The notes: generated by a model not told the origin, from the letters alone. Shown: positions 11,284 to 25,098, numbered from the stretch's first letter. The stretch is DNA of 64,000 bases from Arachis hypogaea (GCF_003086295.3 NC_092048.1:72458841-72522840); one strand, 5' to 3'. Numbers and translations: made by a program.

Positions 11284-13352
11284 TATTTAAGGGTTTTCTA
11301 GGGTTTTTATTATTTTCTGGGGTTTTCTAGCGTTTTCTAAGGTTTTTAAAGGTTTTTGGGGGGGGGGGGGTTTAGGGTTCTCTAGGATTTATTAGGTTTT
11401 CTAGGGTTTTCTAGGGTTTTTTAGGGTATTCTAGATTTTTTCGGGTTTTTTAGGGTTTTCTAGGGTTTTTAGTGTTTTTAGGGTTTACTAGGGCTTTTCG
11501 TGTCTTTAGGGATTTCTAGGGTTTTTAGTGTTTTTTAGGGTTTTTTAGGGTTTTCTAGGGTTTTTTAAGGGTATTTTAGGGTTTTCCATGGTTTTTTAAT
11601 GGTTTTCTAGGGTTCTTAGGGTGTTTCAGGGTTTTTTAGGGTTTTCTAGAGATTTTTAGGATTTTTAGGATTTTTTTTATGGTTTTTAGGGATTTTTAGG
11701 GATTTTAGGGTTTTCTAGGGTTTTCAGGGTTTTTAAGGTTTTAAGGGTTTCTTAGGGTTTCTAGGGTTTTTTTGGGTTTTTTTGGGTTTTTAGGAATTTT
11801 TAGGGTATACTAGGATATTTTAGGGTTTTCTATGATTCTTAGGGCTTTTTAAGGTTTCCTAAGGTTTTCTAGGATTTTTACGGTTTTCTAGGATTTTCAA
11901 AGGTTTTCTTAGTGTTTTTTAGGATTTTCTAGGGTTTTTTAGGGTTTTCTAGGGTTTTTAGGATTCTCTAGGATTTTTAGCGTTTTCTAGGATTTTTAGG
12001 GATTTCTAGGTTATTTAAGGGTTTTCTTGGGTTTTCTAGTGTTTTCTAGGGTTTTTCGGTTTTTCGGTTTTTTTCGGTTTTTTCGGTTTTTGGGGTTTTC
12101 TAGGGAGTTTAGTGGGTTTTAGGGTTTTCTAGGGTTTTTAGTTTTTTTAGGCTTTTCTAGTGTTTTTATTATTTTTTAGGTTTTTCTAGGGATTTTTAGT
12201 ATTTTCTAGGGTTTTTTAGGGTATTTTAGGGTTTTCTAGGGTTTTGTTTGGTTTTCTCGGGTATTCTAGTATTTTCTAGGGTTTCATAGTTTTTTATGGT
12301 TTTTTAGGGTATTTTAGGGTTTTCTAGGGTTTTGATGGTTTCCTAGTGTTTTCCATAGTTTTTACGATTTTTTGGGGTTTTTAGGATTTTCTAGCGTTTT
12401 TAGGATTTTTTATGGTTTTCTAGGATTTTTTAGATTTTTAGGATTTTCTAGTGTTTTCTAGAGTTTTAGGGTTTTCTAGGTTTTTTAGGGTTTTCTAGGG
12501 TTTTCAGGGTTTTTAGGGTTTTTATGGTTTTTCCAGGGTTTTTTGGATTTTTTAGGTTTTTCTAGGGTCCTTTAGGGTTTTCTAGGGGTTTCAGGATTTT
12601 TTAAAGTTTTGAGGGTTTTTAGGGTTTTCTAGGGTTTTGAAGGTTTTTTGGGTTTTTAGGGTTTTCTAGAATTTTAGGATTTTTTAGGATTTTCTATGAT
12701 TCTTAGGGTTTTTTAGGGTTTTCTAAGGTTTTCCTAGGATTTTCTGGGGTTTTCAAGAGTTTTCTGGAGTTCTTAGAGTTTTTAGGGTTTTCTAGGATCT
12801 TTTATGGTTTTCTAGGGTTTTCTAGAGTTTGAGAGTTTCTTAGGATTTTCTAGGGGTTTTTAGGATTTTTCTAGGGTTTTTAGATTTTTCTATGCTTTTT
12901 TAGGGATTTCTAGGGATTTTTAGGTTTTCTAGGGTTTTGTAGCGTTTTTAAGGTTTTGTAGTTTTTTTAGTGGTTTCTAGGATTTTTAGGGTTTTTAGCG
13001 TTTTCTAGGATCTTTTAAACTTTTTTAGGATTTTTTAGGGTTTTTAGGTTTTTTTAGCGTTTCTAGGGTTTTTTTAAGGTTTTTTAGGGTTTTCTAGGGT
13101 TTTTAGTGTTTTTAGGGTTTTCAAAGATTTTCTAGGGTTTTTTAGGTCTTTTAGTGTTTTTTAGGTTTTTTAGAATTTCCTAGGGTTTTTTAGTTTCTAA
13201 GGTTTTTTTTAGGATTTTCTAGGGTTTCTCGGGTTTTCTAGGGTTTTCTACGGTTTTTAGGGTTTCTATGATTTTTTAGGAATTTCTAGGGTTTTTTTCA
13301 CGTTTTCTAGAGTTTTGTAGGATTTTTTAGTGTTTCTATAGTTTTTTGGGTT
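11273..13352 (+). repeat. G-rich array, block G3
   Basis: TTTTTAGGG/TTTTCTAGGG array of 2.1 kb. Its 11612-12480 part matches the window start (G1), and its 12260-13260 part matches G2. It carries a 13-base G run at 11358-11370 and ATGATTCTTAGGG at 12696-12708. Repeated almost unchanged at 58318-60393. No gene is present. Confidence 0.93.
11358..11370 (+). repeat. 13-base poly-G run
   Basis: Thirteen consecutive G bases between TTAAAGGTTTTT and TTTAGGG. It is by far the longest G run in this copy of the array, where GGG is the rule. The duplicate at 58403-58415 also has 13 G. Confidence 0.85.
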
Positions 13353-13846
13353 AAAAACCCTAAAAAAACCCTAAAAACCCTAGAAAACCCTAACAACGAT
13401 AGAAAATCCTATAAAACCTTAAAAAATTTTAAAATCCCTGGAAAACTTAAAAATTCCTAAAAAACCCTAGAAAATCCTAAAAAATCCTAGAAAACCGTAA
13501 AAAAATCCCTAGAAAACGCTAAAAACCCTAGATAATCCTAAAAAACCTAGAAAACCCTAAAAAACCGTAAACAGACAAACCCCTAAAAACACTAAAATCC
13601 TAGAAAACCCCAAAACACTAAAAACCCCAGAAAACGCCAAAAACCATAGAAAACCCTGAAAACTCTAGAAAACCCTAAAAAATCTTAGGAAACCCGAAAA
13701 ACCTAAAAAACCCTAGAAAAAAAAACTTTAGAAAACCTAAAATACCCTAAAAAAATTCCCAAAAAACCCTAAAAACCCTAGAAAACACTAGAAAATTCTA
13801 GAAAACCATAAAAAAACCCTAGAAAACCCTTAAATACCCTAAAATT
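13353..13846 (-). repeat. C-rich array, block C4
   Basis: Starts at a GGGTT/AACCC switch (13348-13360) and is homologous to C2. The duplicate at 60394-60870 lacks about 17 bp of the segment near 13610-13635. Confidence 0.9.
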
Positions 13847-13917
13847 TCCTAGGATTTTTTAGGGTTTTTTAAGTTTTTCTAGGGTTGTTAGGGTTTTCTA
13901 AAAACTCTAGAAAACCC
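13847..13917 (+). repeat. Short inverted G-rich island 2
   Basis: Begins on TCCTAGGA (13847-13854), contains GGGTTGTTAGGG, and ends with GGGTTTTCTA (13891-13900) able to pair perfectly with TAGAAAACCC (13908-13917). Confidence 0.9.
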
Positions 13918-13974
13918 TAGAAATCTCCAAAAAATCCTAGAAAATCGTAAAAAACCCTAGAAAACCCTAAAAAA

Positions 13975-13988
13975 CCCTAAACCCTAAA
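13975..13988 (-). repeat. Two perfect CCCTAAA heptamers at the left edge of unit A1
   Basis: Homologous positions elsewhere (3654, 17895) read CCCTAAGAATCATTG. Here the word is CCCTAAACCCTAAATCATTG. The join between tandem units at 25673 falls on this same tract. Confidence 0.88.
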
Positions 13989-16900
13989 TCATTGAAAACC
14001 CTAAAGAATCTAAAAAATCCTAGAAAATCCTAAAAATCCCTAGAAAACCCTAAAAACCGTAAAAAACCCTAAATATCCCTAGAAAATCCTAAAAACCCTA
14101 AAAAACCCTTAAAACCTTAAAAAACCCTAAAAATCTCTTGAAAACCCTAAAAAACCCTAAAAACCCTAAAAAATACTAAAAACCCTAGAAAACTCTAAAA
14201 AACACTAGAAATCACTAAAAACGTAAAAAAAACCCTAGAAAATCCTAAAAAACCCTAACAACCATAGAAAACCCTAAAAACCCTAGAAAACTATAGAAAC
14301 CCGAAAAAATCCTAGAAAACTTTAAAACGCTAAAATATACTACAAAACACTAGAAAACCCTAAAAAAGTTTAGAAAACCCTAGAAAACCCTAGAAAGTCC
14401 TAAGAAACCCTAAAAATCCTAAAAAAACACTAAAAACCCAACAAAACCCTAAAAACCCTAAAAAACACTAAGAAACCCTGAAAAATCCTAAAAATCCTAG
14501 AAAACCCTAAAAACCCTAAAAACACTAAAAAACTCTAAAAACCCCTAGAAACCCCTAAAAACCCTAGAAAATCCTAAAAAATCCTAAAAACCCTAGAAAA
14601 TCCTAAGAGACTCTAAAAACCCTAGAAAATCCTAAAAAACACTAAACCCCTAGAAAACCCTAAAAACACTAAAAACCCTAGAAAAACCTAAAAAACCATA
14701 AAAATCCTAAAAACCCTAGAAAACCCTAAAAATCCTAAAAAACTCTAAAAACTCCCAAACACCCTAGAAAATCCTAAAAAATACTAAAAACCCTTGAAAA
14801 CCCTAAAAACACAAAAAACCCTAGAAAATCCTAAAAAACCCTAGAAAACCATAAAAAATCCTAAAAACCCTAGAAAATCCTAAAAACTGTACAAAACCCT
14901 AAAAAACCCTAAAAACCCTAGAAATTACTAAAACCTAGAAAACGTTAAAAAAACTCTAAAAACCCTAGAAGACCCTAACAAACCTAGAAAAACCTAAAAA
15001 ACCCTAAAAAACCTAACAAACCATAGGAACCCTAAGAAAACATAAAAACCCTAGAAAACCATAAAAAACCTAAAAATCCTAGAAAACCCTAAAACGCTAA
15101 AAAATGCTAAAAAACCCTAGAAAACTTAAAAAAAACCCTAGAAAACCGTAAAAACCATAACAACCCTAGAAAATCCTAAAAAACCCTAAAAAAACACTAA
15201 AAATCCTAGAAAACCCTATAAACACTAAAAGCCTTAGACAACCCTAAAAACCCTAGCAAATCCTAAAAAATCCTAAGAAACCCTAAAAACGCTAAAAAAC
15301 TCTAAAAACCCTAAAAACACTAAAAAACACTAAAAACCCCTATAAACCCTAGAAAATCCTAAAAAACCCTAAAAACCTAAAAACCCTAGAAAATCCTAAA
15401 AAACCCTAAAAACGCTAGAAAATCCTAAAAGACTCTAAAAACTCTAAAAAAAACCCTAGAAAATCTAAAAAACACTAAAAACCCTAGAAAACCCTAAAAA
15501 ACCCTAAAAACACTAAAAAACCCTAAAAACCCTAGAAAATCCTAAAAATCCCTAAAAACCCTAAAAAATCCTAAGAGACTCTAAAAACTCTAAAGAACCC
15601 TAGGAAACCCTAGAAATACCTAAAAAACCCTAGAAACCCATAAAAATCCTAAAAACCTTAGAAAACCCTAAAATCCTAAAAAACTCTAAAAGCTCTAAAA
15701 AACCCTAGAAAATCCTAAAAAATACTAAAAACCCTTGAAAACCCTAAAAACACTAAAAACCCTAGAAAACCCCAAAATCCTAAAAAACTCTAAAAACTCT
15801 AGAAAACACTAAAAAACACTAAAAATCCTAGAAAACCCTATAAACACTAAAAACCTTAGACAACCGTAAAAACCCTAAGAAACCCTAAAAATCCTAAAAA
15901 AGACTAAAAACTCAAGAAAACCCTAAAAACTTTAAAAAATTAAAAACCCCTAGAAAACCCTAAAGAAATCCTAAAAACGCTAAAAACCCTAAAAAACCCC
16001 AAAAACACTGAAAAACTCTAAAAACCCCTATAAACCCCTAAAAATCCTAGAAAATCCTAAAAAACCCTAAAAACTCTAGAAAATCCTAAAAGACTCTAAA
16101 AACTATAAAAAAAACCCTAGAAAATCCAAAAAACACTAAAAACCCTAGAAAACCCTAAAAAACCCTAAAAACACTAAAAAACCCTAAAAACCCTAGAAAA
16201 TCCTAAGAGACTCTAAAAACTCTAAAAAACCCTAGAAAACCTTAGAAAAACCTAAAAAACCCTAGAAAACCATAAAAATCCTAAAAACCCTAAAAAACCC
16301 TAAAAATCCTAAAAAACTCTAAAAACTCTAAAAAACCCTAGAAAATCCTAAAAAATACTAAAACCCTTGAAAACCCTAAAAACACAAAAAACCCTAGAAA
16401 AACCTAAAAACCCTAGAAAATCCTAACAAACCCTAGAAAACCCTAACATCCCTAGAAAACTCTAAAAATCCTAGAAAATCCTAACAAACCCTAGAAAACC
16501 CTAAAAAACCCTAGAAAATCCTAAAACGCAAAAAAATGCTACAAAACACTAGAAAACCTAAAAAACCCTAGAAAAACTTAAAAAAAACCCTAGAAAACCG
16601 TAAAAACCATAACAACCCTAGAAAATTCTAAAAAACCCTAAAAACACTAGAAAACCCTATAAACACTAAGAAACCCTAAGAAACCCTAAAAATCCTAAAA
16701 AAGACTAAAAACTCAAGAAAACCCTAAAAACTCTAAAAAACTAAAAACCCCTAGAAAACCCTAAAAAATCCTAAAAACGCTGGAAAACCCTAAAAATCTT
16801 AAAAAACTCTAAATCCTCTAAAAAAATCCTAGAAAATCCTAAAAAAACTATAAACCCTTGAAAATCCTAAAAACATAAAAAACCGTAGAAAATCCTAAAA

Positions 16901-17377
16901 AACCCTAGAAAACCATAAAAAATCCTAAAAACCCTAGAAAATCCTAAAAAACCCTAAAAACCATAGAAAATCCTAAAAGACTCTAAAAACTCTAAAAAAA
17001 CCCGAGAAAACCCTAAAAAATCCTAAAAATCCTAAAAAATACTAAAAATCCCATAAAACCCTAAAAAACTAAAAACCGCAGAAAAACCTAAAAACACTAA
17101 AAAACTTTAGAAAAGTCTAGAAAACCTAAAAAACACTAAGAAACCCTAAAAATCCTAAAAAAGACTAAAAACCCAAAATCCTAAAAACTCTAAAAAACTA
17201 AAAACCCCTAGAAAACCCAGAAAAATCCTAAAAATCCTAGAAAAACCTAAAAAACCCTAAAAACACTAAAAAACTCTAAAAACCCCTAGAAACCCCTAAA
17301 ATCCCTAGAAAATCTTAGAAAATTCTAAGAGACTCTGAAAACTCTAAAAACTCTAAAAAACCCTAGAAAATCCTAAA

Positions 17378-17391
17378 CCCTAAACCCTAAA
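17378..17391 (-). repeat. Canonical CCCTAAA pair marking a breakpoint inside unit A
   Basis: Two perfect heptamers preceded by TCCTAAA. To the left the sequence follows the 7690-7850 and 41221-41370 type. To the right it jumps to the 960-1215 type. The homologues at 7850 and 41370 continue without the tract or the jump. Confidence 0.88.
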
Positions 17392-17766
17392 AATCCTAGA
17401 AAATCCTAAAAAACCCTAAAAACCCTAGAAAATTCTAAAAAACCCTAAAACCCCTAGAAAATCCTAAAAGACTCTAAAAACTCTAAAAAACCCTAGAAAG
17501 CCGTAAAAATCCCTAAAAACCCTAAATAACAATAAAGACCCTAGAAAACTCTAAAAACCCTAAAAACCTAAAAAACACTAGAAAAGCCTAAAAAAATCCC
17601 AAAAACCATAAAAAATCCTAGAAAACCCTTAAAAACCCTAAAAAAACTTTAGAAAACCTAAAATACCCTAAAAAATCCCCAAAAAACCCTAAAAACCCTA
17701 GAAAACACTAGAAAATTCTAGAAAACCATAAAAAAACCCTAGAAAACCCTTAAATACCCTAAAATT

Positions 17767-17836
17767 TCCTAGGATTTTTTAGGGTTTTTTAAGTTTTCTA
17801 GGGTTGTTAGGGTTTTCTAAAAATTCTAGAAAACCC
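17767..17836 (+). repeat. Short inverted G-rich island 3
   Basis: TCCTAGGA at 17767-17774. GGGTTTTCTA (17810-17819) pairs perfectly with TAGAAAACCC (17827-17836); the loop is AAAATTC. Confidence 0.88.
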
Positions 17837-20800
17837 TAGAAATCTCCAAAAAATCCTAGAAAATCGTAAAAAACCCTAGAAAACCCTAAAAAACCCTAAG
17901 AATCATTGAAAACCCTAAAGAATCTAAAAAATCCTAGAAAACCCTAAAAACCGTAAAAATCCCTAGAAAATCCTAAAAACCCTAAAAAACCCTAAAAATC
18001 CTTAAAACCTTAAAAAACCCTAAAAATATCTTGAAAACCCTAAAAACCCTAAAAAACACTAAAAACCCTAGAAAACTCTAAAAAAAAACTAGAAATCAGT
18101 AAAAACGAAAAAAAACCCTAGAAAATCTTAAAAAACCCTAACAACCATAGAAAACCCTAAAAACCCTAGAAAACTATAGAAACCCGAAAAAATCCTAGAA
18201 AACTTTAAAACGCTAAAATATGCTACAAAATCCTAGAAAACCCTAAAAAGTTTAGAAAACCCTAGAAAATCCAAAGAAACCCTAAAAATCCTAAAAAACT
18301 CTAAAAACCCAACAAAACCCTAAAACCCTAAAAAACACTAAGAAACCCTGAAAAATCCTAAAAATCCTAGAAAACCCTAAAAAATCCTAAAAACACTAAA
18401 AAACTCTAAAAACCCCCAGAAACCCCTAAAAACCCTAGAAAATCCTAAAAAATCCTAAAAACCCTGGAAAATCCTAGGAGACTCTAAAAACCCCAGAATA
18501 TCCTAAAAAACACTAAACCCCTAGAAAACCCTAAAAACACTAAAAACCCTAGAAAACCATAAAAATCCTAAAAACCCTAGAAAACCCTAAAAATCCTAAA
18601 AAACTCTAAAAACTCCCAAAAACCCTAGAAAATCCTAAAAAATACTAAAAACCCTTGAAAACCCTAAAAACACAAAAAACCCTAGAAAATCCTAAAAAAC
18701 CCTAAAAAACCATAAAAAATCCTAAAAACCCTAGAAAACTCTAAAAACTGTACAAAAGCCTAAAAAACCCTAAAAACCCTAGAAATTACTAAAAACCCTA
18801 GAAGACCCTAACAAACCATAGGAAACCCTAAGAAAACATAAAAACCCTAGAAAACCATAAAATACCTAAAAAATCCTAGAAAACCCTAAAACGCTAAAAA
18901 ATGCTACAAAACACTAGAAAACCTAAAAAATCCTAAAAACACTAAAAAATTCTAAAAACCCTTAGAAAATCCTAAAAGACTCTTCAATCTCTAAAAAACC
19001 AAAGAAAATCCAAAAACACACTAAAAACCCTAGAAAATCCTAAAAACACTAAAAACCCTAGAAAAACCTAAAAAACCCTAGAAAACCATAAAAAATCCTA
19101 AAAACCCGAGAAAACCCTAAAAATCTTTAAAAACTCTAAAAAAACCCTAGAAAATCCTAAAAAAACTATAAACCCTTGAAAAAACTAAAAACATAAAAAA
19201 CCCTAGAAAAACCAAAAAAACCCTAGAAAACCATAAAAAATCCTAAAAACTCTAGAAAATCCTAAAAAACCCTAAAAACACTAAAAAACTCTAAAAACCC
19301 CTAGAAATCCCTAAAAACCCTAGAAAAATCCTAAAAAACACTAAAAACGCTAGAAAATCCTAAACAACCCTAAAAACCCTAGAAAATCCTAAAAAACACT
19401 AAAAACCCTAGAAAACCCTAAAAACACTATTAACCCTAGAAAAACCTAAAAAACCCTAGAAAACAATAAAAAATCCTAAAAACCTTAGAAAACCCTAAAA
19501 ATCCTAAAAAACTCTAAAAATTCTAAAAACCCTAAAAAATCCTAAAAAATACTAAAAACCCTTGAAAACCCTAAAAACAACTAAAAATCCTTGAAAACCC
19601 TAAAAACAAAAAAAAACCCTAGAAAACCCTAAAAAACCCTAGAAAACCATAAAAAAATCCTAAAAACCCTAGAAAACCCTAAAAATCCAACAAAACCCTA
19701 AAAAACCCTAACATCCCTAGAAAACCCTAAAAACTCGAGAAAACCCTAAAAAACCTAAAAAATACTAAAAACCCCACAAAACCCTAAAAAACTAAAAATG
19801 CCAGAAAACCCTAAAAAACCCAAAAAACACTAAAAAACTTTAGAAAAGCCTAGAAAACCCTAAAAAACAAAGAAACCCTAAAAATCCTAAAAAAGACTAA
19901 AAACCCAAAACCCTAAAAACTCTAAAAAACTAAAAATCCCTAGAAAACCCTGAAAAATCCTAGAAAACCCTAAAAAACTCTAAAAACACTAAAAATCCCT
20001 AGAAAACCCTGAAAAATCCTAGAAAACCCTAAAAAACTCTAAAAACACTAAAAAACTCTAAAAACCCCTAGAAACCCCTAAAAACCCTAGAAAATCCTAA
20101 GAGACTCTGAAAACTCTAAAAAATCCTAGAAAATCCTAAAAAACACTAAAAACCCTAGAAAACCCTAAAAACACTAAAAAAATTCCTAGAAAACCGTAAA
20201 AATCCTAAAAACCGTAGAAAACACTAAAAATCCTAAAAAAACTCAAACTCTAAAAAACCCTAGAAAATCCTAAAAAATACTAAAAATCCTTGAAAACCTT
20301 AAAAACACAAAAAACCCTAGAAAACCCTAAAAAACCCTAGAAAACCCTAAAAATCCTACAAAACCCTAAAAAACCCTAAAAACCCTAGAAAATCCTAAAA
20401 AACCCTAAAAACCGTAGAAAATTCTAAAAGACTCTAAAAACTCTAAAACATCTTAGAAATTCCTAAAAACACTAAAAACCCTAGAAAACCCAAAAAACCC
20501 TAAAAACCCTAGAAAACCCTAAAAACACTAAAAAACTCTAAAAACCCCTAGAAACCTCTAAAAACCCTATAAAATCCTAAAAAACCGTAAAAACCCTAGA
20601 GAATCCTAAGAGACTATAAAAACTTTAAAAAACCCTAGAAAACCCTAAAAAACTCTTAAAACTCTAGAAAACCCCAAAAAATCCTAGAAAACCGTAAAAA
20701 AAATCCCTAGAAAACCCTAAAAAACCAAAAAAACACTAAAATCCTAGAAAACCCCAAAACACTAAAAACCCCAGAAAACGCCAAAAACCATAGAAAACCC

Positions 20801-20995
20801 TGAAAACTCTAGAAAATCCTAAAAAACCTTAGGAAACCCGAAAAACCTAAAAAACCCTAGAAAATAAAAAAAAACTTTAGAAAACCTAAAATACCCTAAA
20901 AAATCCCCAAAAAACCCTAAAAATCCTACAAAACACTAGAAAATTCAAGAGGACCATAAAAAAAACCCTAGAAAACCATTAAATACCCTAATATT
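17820..20995 (-). repeat. C-rich array, block C6
   Basis: CCCTAAAAA-type array between islands 3 and 4, belonging to unit A1. Contains the 59-bp tandem duplication at 19937. No gene is seen. Confidence 0.9.
19937..20054 (-). repeat. 59-bp direct tandem duplication
   Basis: Two adjacent copies, 19937-19995 and 19996-20054, both starting TCCCTAGAAAACCCTGAAAA and both ending with ACTCTAAAAACACTAAAAA. Kept in unit A2 at 31609-31726, so it predates the tandem expansion. Confidence 0.85.
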
Positions 20996-21065
20996 TCCTA
21001 GGATTTTTTAGGGTTTTTAAGTTTTTCTAGGGTTGTTAGGGTTTTGTAAAAACTCTAGAAAACCC
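20996..21065 (+). repeat. Short inverted G-rich island 4 (one mismatch in the stem)
   Basis: TCCTAGGA at 20996-21003. The closing stem arm is GGGTTTTGTA (21039-21048) against TAGAAAACCC (21056-21065), so one C-to-G change breaks a single pair. Its A2 copy at 32668 has the same change. Confidence 0.87.
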
Positions 21066-24000
21066 TAGAAATCTCCAAAAAATCCTAGAAAATCGTAAAA
21101 ATCCCTAGAAAACCCTAAAAAATCCTAAGAATCATTGAAAACCCTAAAGAATCTAAAAAATCCTAGAAAACCCTAAAAATCCCTAGAAAACCCTAAAAGC
21201 CGTAAAAAACCCTAAAAATCCCTAGAAAATCCTAAAAACCCTAAAAAACCCTTAAAACTTAAAAAACCCTAAAAATCTCTTGAAAACGCTAAACAACCCT
21301 AAAAACCCTAAAAAACACTAAAAACCCTAGAAAACTCTAAAAAACACTAGAAATCAGTAAAAACGAAAAAAAACCCTAGAAAACCCTAGAAAACTATAGA
21401 AACCCGAAAAAATCCTAGAAAACTTTAAAACGCTAAAATATGCTACAAAATCCTAGAAAACCCTAAAAAAGTTTAGAAAACCCTAGAAAACCCTAGAAAA
21501 TCCTAAAAAACCCTAAAAATCCTAAAAAAAACACTAAAAACCCAACAAAACCCTAAAAAACACTAAGAAACCCTGAAAAATCCTAAAAATCCTAGAAAAC
21601 CCTAAAAAATCCTAAAAACACTAAAAAACTCTAAAAACCCCTAGAAACCCATAAATCCTAAAAACCCAGGAAAATCCTAAGAGACTCTAAAAACCCTAGA
21701 AAATCCTAAAAAACACTAAACCCCTAAAAACACTAAAAACCCTAGAAAATCCTAAAAAACCCTAGAAAACCATAAAAAATCGTAAAAACCCTAGAAAACC
21801 CTAAAAATCTTTAAAAACTCTAAAAACTCTAAAAAACCCTAGAAAACCCTAAAAATCCTAAAAAACTCTAAAAACTCCCAAAAACCCTAGAAAATCCTAA
21901 AAAATACTAAAAACCCTTGAAAACCCTAAAAACAGAAAAAATCCTAGAAAACCCTAAAAAACCATAAAAAATCCTAAAAACCCTAGAAAACCCTAAAAAC
22001 TGTACAAAACCCTAAAAAACCCTAAAAACCCTAGAAATTACTAAAAACCTAGAAAACGTTAAAAAAACTCTAAAAAGCCTAGAAGACCCTAACAAACCTA
22101 GAAAAACCTAAAAAACCCTAAAAAACACCCTAACAAACCATAGGAAACCCTAAGAACACATAAAAACCCTAGAAAACCATAAAATACCTAAAAAATCCTA
22201 AAACGCTAAAAAATGCTACAAAACACTAGAAAACCTAAAAAACCCTAGAAAACTTAAAAAAAAAACCCTAGAAAACCGTAAAAACCATAACAACCCTAGA
22301 AAATCCTAAAAAACCCTAAAAACACTAGAAAACCCTTTAAACACTAAAAACCATAGACAACCCTAAAAACCCTAAGAAACCCTAAAAATCCTAAAAAAGA
22401 CTAAAAACCCAAGAAAACCCTAAGAAACCCTAAAAATCCTAAAAAATACTAAAAACTCAAGAAAACCCTAAAAACTCTAAAAAACTAAAATCCCCTAGAA
22501 AACCCTAAAAAAATCCTAAAAACGCTAGAAAACCCTAAAAATCTTAAAAAACTCTAAATACTCTAAAAAAAACCTAGAAAATCCTAAAAAAAACTATAAA
22601 CCCTTGAAAATCCTAAAAACATAAAAAACCGTAGAAAAACCTAAAAAACCCTAGAAAATCCTAAAAAACCCTAAAAACCCTAGAAAATCCTAAAAAACCC
22701 TAAAAACCATAGAAAATCCTAAAAGACTCTAAAAACTCTAAAAAAAACCCTAGAAAACCCTAAAAAATCCTAAAAATCCTAAAAAATACTATAAACCCCA
22801 CAAAACCCTAAAAAACTAAAAACCGCAGAAAACCCTAAAAACACTAAAAAACTTTAGAAAAGTCTAGAAAACCCTAAAAAACACTAAGAAACCCTAAAAA
22901 TCCTAAAAAAGACTTAAAACCCAAAACCCTAAAAACTCTAAAAAACTAAAAACCCCTAGAAAACCCTGAAAAATCCTAAAAATCCTAGAAAACCCTAAAA
23001 AACCCTAAAAACACTAAAAAACTCTAAAAACCCCTAGAAACCCATAAAAACCCTAGAAAATCTTAAAAAATCCTAAAAATCCTAGAAAATCCTAAGAGAC
23101 TCTGAAAACTCTAAAAACCCCAGAAAATCCAAAAAAAACACTAAAAACTCTAGAAAACCCTAAAAATCCCAAAAAACTCTAAAAACTCTAAAAGACCCTA
23201 GAAAATCCTAAAAAAATACTAAAAACCCTTGAAAACTCTAAAAACACAAAGACCCTAGAAAACCCTAAAAAACCCAAGAAAACCATAAAAAATCCTAAAA
23301 ACCCTAGAAAACCCTAAAAAACCCTAAAAACACTAAAAACCCTAGAAAATCCTAAAAAACCCTAAAAACACTAGAAAACTCTAAAAACCCATAGAAACCC
23401 CTAAAAACCCTATAAAATCCTAAAAAACCGTAAAAACCCTAGAGAATCCTAAGAGACTCTAAAAACTTTAAAAAACCCCTAGAAAATCCTAAAAACACTA
23501 AAAGCCCTAGAAAATCCTAAAAACACTAGAAATTCTAGAAAAACCTAAAAAACCCTAGAAAACCCTAAAAACACTAGAAATTACTAAAAACCTAGAAAAC
23601 GTTAAAAAAACTCTAAAAACCCTAGAAGACCCTAACAAACCTAGAAAAACCTAAAAACCCTTAAAAAACCCTAACAAACCATAGGAAACCCTAAAAAACC
23701 CTAAGAAAAAATAAAAACCCTAGAAAACCATAAAAAACCTAAAAAATCCTAGAAAACCCTAAAACGCTAAAAAATGCTACAAAACACTAGAAAACCTAAA
23801 AAACCCTAGAAAACTTAAAAAAAACCCGAGAAAACCGTAAAAACCATAACAACCCTAGAAAATCCTAAAAAACCCTAAGAAATCCTAAAAACGCTAGAAA
23901 ACCCTAAAAAACCCTAAAAACACTAAAAAACTCTGAAAACCCCTCTAAACCCTAGAAAATCCTAAAAAACCCTAAAAACCCTTGAAAATCGTAACAGACT

Positions 24001-25070
24001 CTAAAAACTCTAAAAAAACCCTAGAAAATCCAAAAAACACTAAAAACACTAAAAAACCCTAAAAACCCTAGAAAATCCTAAAAATCCTAAAAACTCTAGA
24101 AAATCCTAAGAGACTCTAAAAATTCTAAAGAACCCTAGAAAACCCTAGAAAAACCCTAGAAACCGATAAAAATCCTAAAAACCCTAGAAAACCTTAAAAA
24201 TCCTAAAAACTCTAAAAAACCCTAGAAAATCCTTAAAAATACTAAAAATCCTTGAAAACCCTAAAAACACAAAAAACCCTAGAAAAACCTAAAAATCCTA
24301 GAAAACCATAAAAAATCCTAAAACCCTAGAAAACCCTAAAAATCCTACAAAACCATAAAAAATCCTAATATCCCTAGAAAACCCTAAAAATCCTAGAAAA
24401 TTCTAACAAACCCTAGAAAACCCTAAAAGCCCTAGAAAATCCTGAAAATCCTAAAAACCCTAGAAAACCCTAAAAACCCTAAAAAATCCTAGAAAACCGT
24501 AAAAACCATAACAACCCTAGAAAATCCTAAAAAACCTAAAAAACTTAAAAAAAACCCTAGAAAACCGTAAAAACCATAACAACCCTAGAAAATCCTAAAA
24601 AACCCTAAAAAACACTAGAAAACCCTAAGGAACTCTAAAAACTCTAGAAAACACTAAAAAACACTAAAAATCCTAGAAAACCCTATAAACACTAAAAACC
24701 TTAGACAACCCTAAAAACCCTAAGAAACCCTAAAAATCCTAAAAAAGACTAAAAACCCAAGAAAATCCTAAAAACTCTAAAACCCTAAAAAACGCTAGAA
24801 AACCCTAAAAAATTCCTAAAAACGCTAGAAAACCCTAAAAAACCCCAAAAACACTGAAAAACTCTAAAAACCCCTATAAACCCCTAAAAATTCTAGAAAA
24901 TCCTAAAAAACCCTAAAAACCCTAGAAAATCCTAAAAGACTCTAAAAACAATAAAAAAATGCTAGAAAATCCAAAAAACACTAAAAACCTAGAAAACCCT
25001 AAAAAACCCTAAAAACACTAAAAAACCATAAAACCCTAGAAAATCCTAAAAAACCCTAAAAACCCTAGAA

Positions 25071-25098
25071 CCCTAAACCCTAAACCGTAAACCCTAAA
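25071..25098 (-). repeat. Four near-canonical heptamers (CCCTAAA x3, CCGTAAA x1)
   Basis: CCCTAAA at 25071 and 25078, CCGTAAA at 25085, CCCTAAA at 25092. The homologous stretch near 6355-6375 has the usual GAAAATCCTAAGAGACTC instead, so the heptamer tract replaces ordinary monomers. Repeated at 36857-36884. Confidence 0.88.

Larger units (their letters stand above)
1060..16990. repeat. Large duplicated block X, copy 1
   Basis: Its order of blocks (C1-G2-C2-island-C3-G3-C4-island-start of unit A) is repeated at 48355-64000. The ends of the copy are set by the low-quality stretch on one side and the window end on the other, so the true duplication may be longer. It contains a roughly 190-bp stretch near 9368-9557 that copy 2 lacks. 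Confidence 0.9.
13901..17766 (-). repeat. C-rich array, block C5
   Basis: CCCTAAAAA-type array. From 13982 it is the left part of the 11.7-kb tandem unit A1. The segment 13982-16990 is also repeated at 61006-64000. No gene is seen. Confidence 0.92.
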
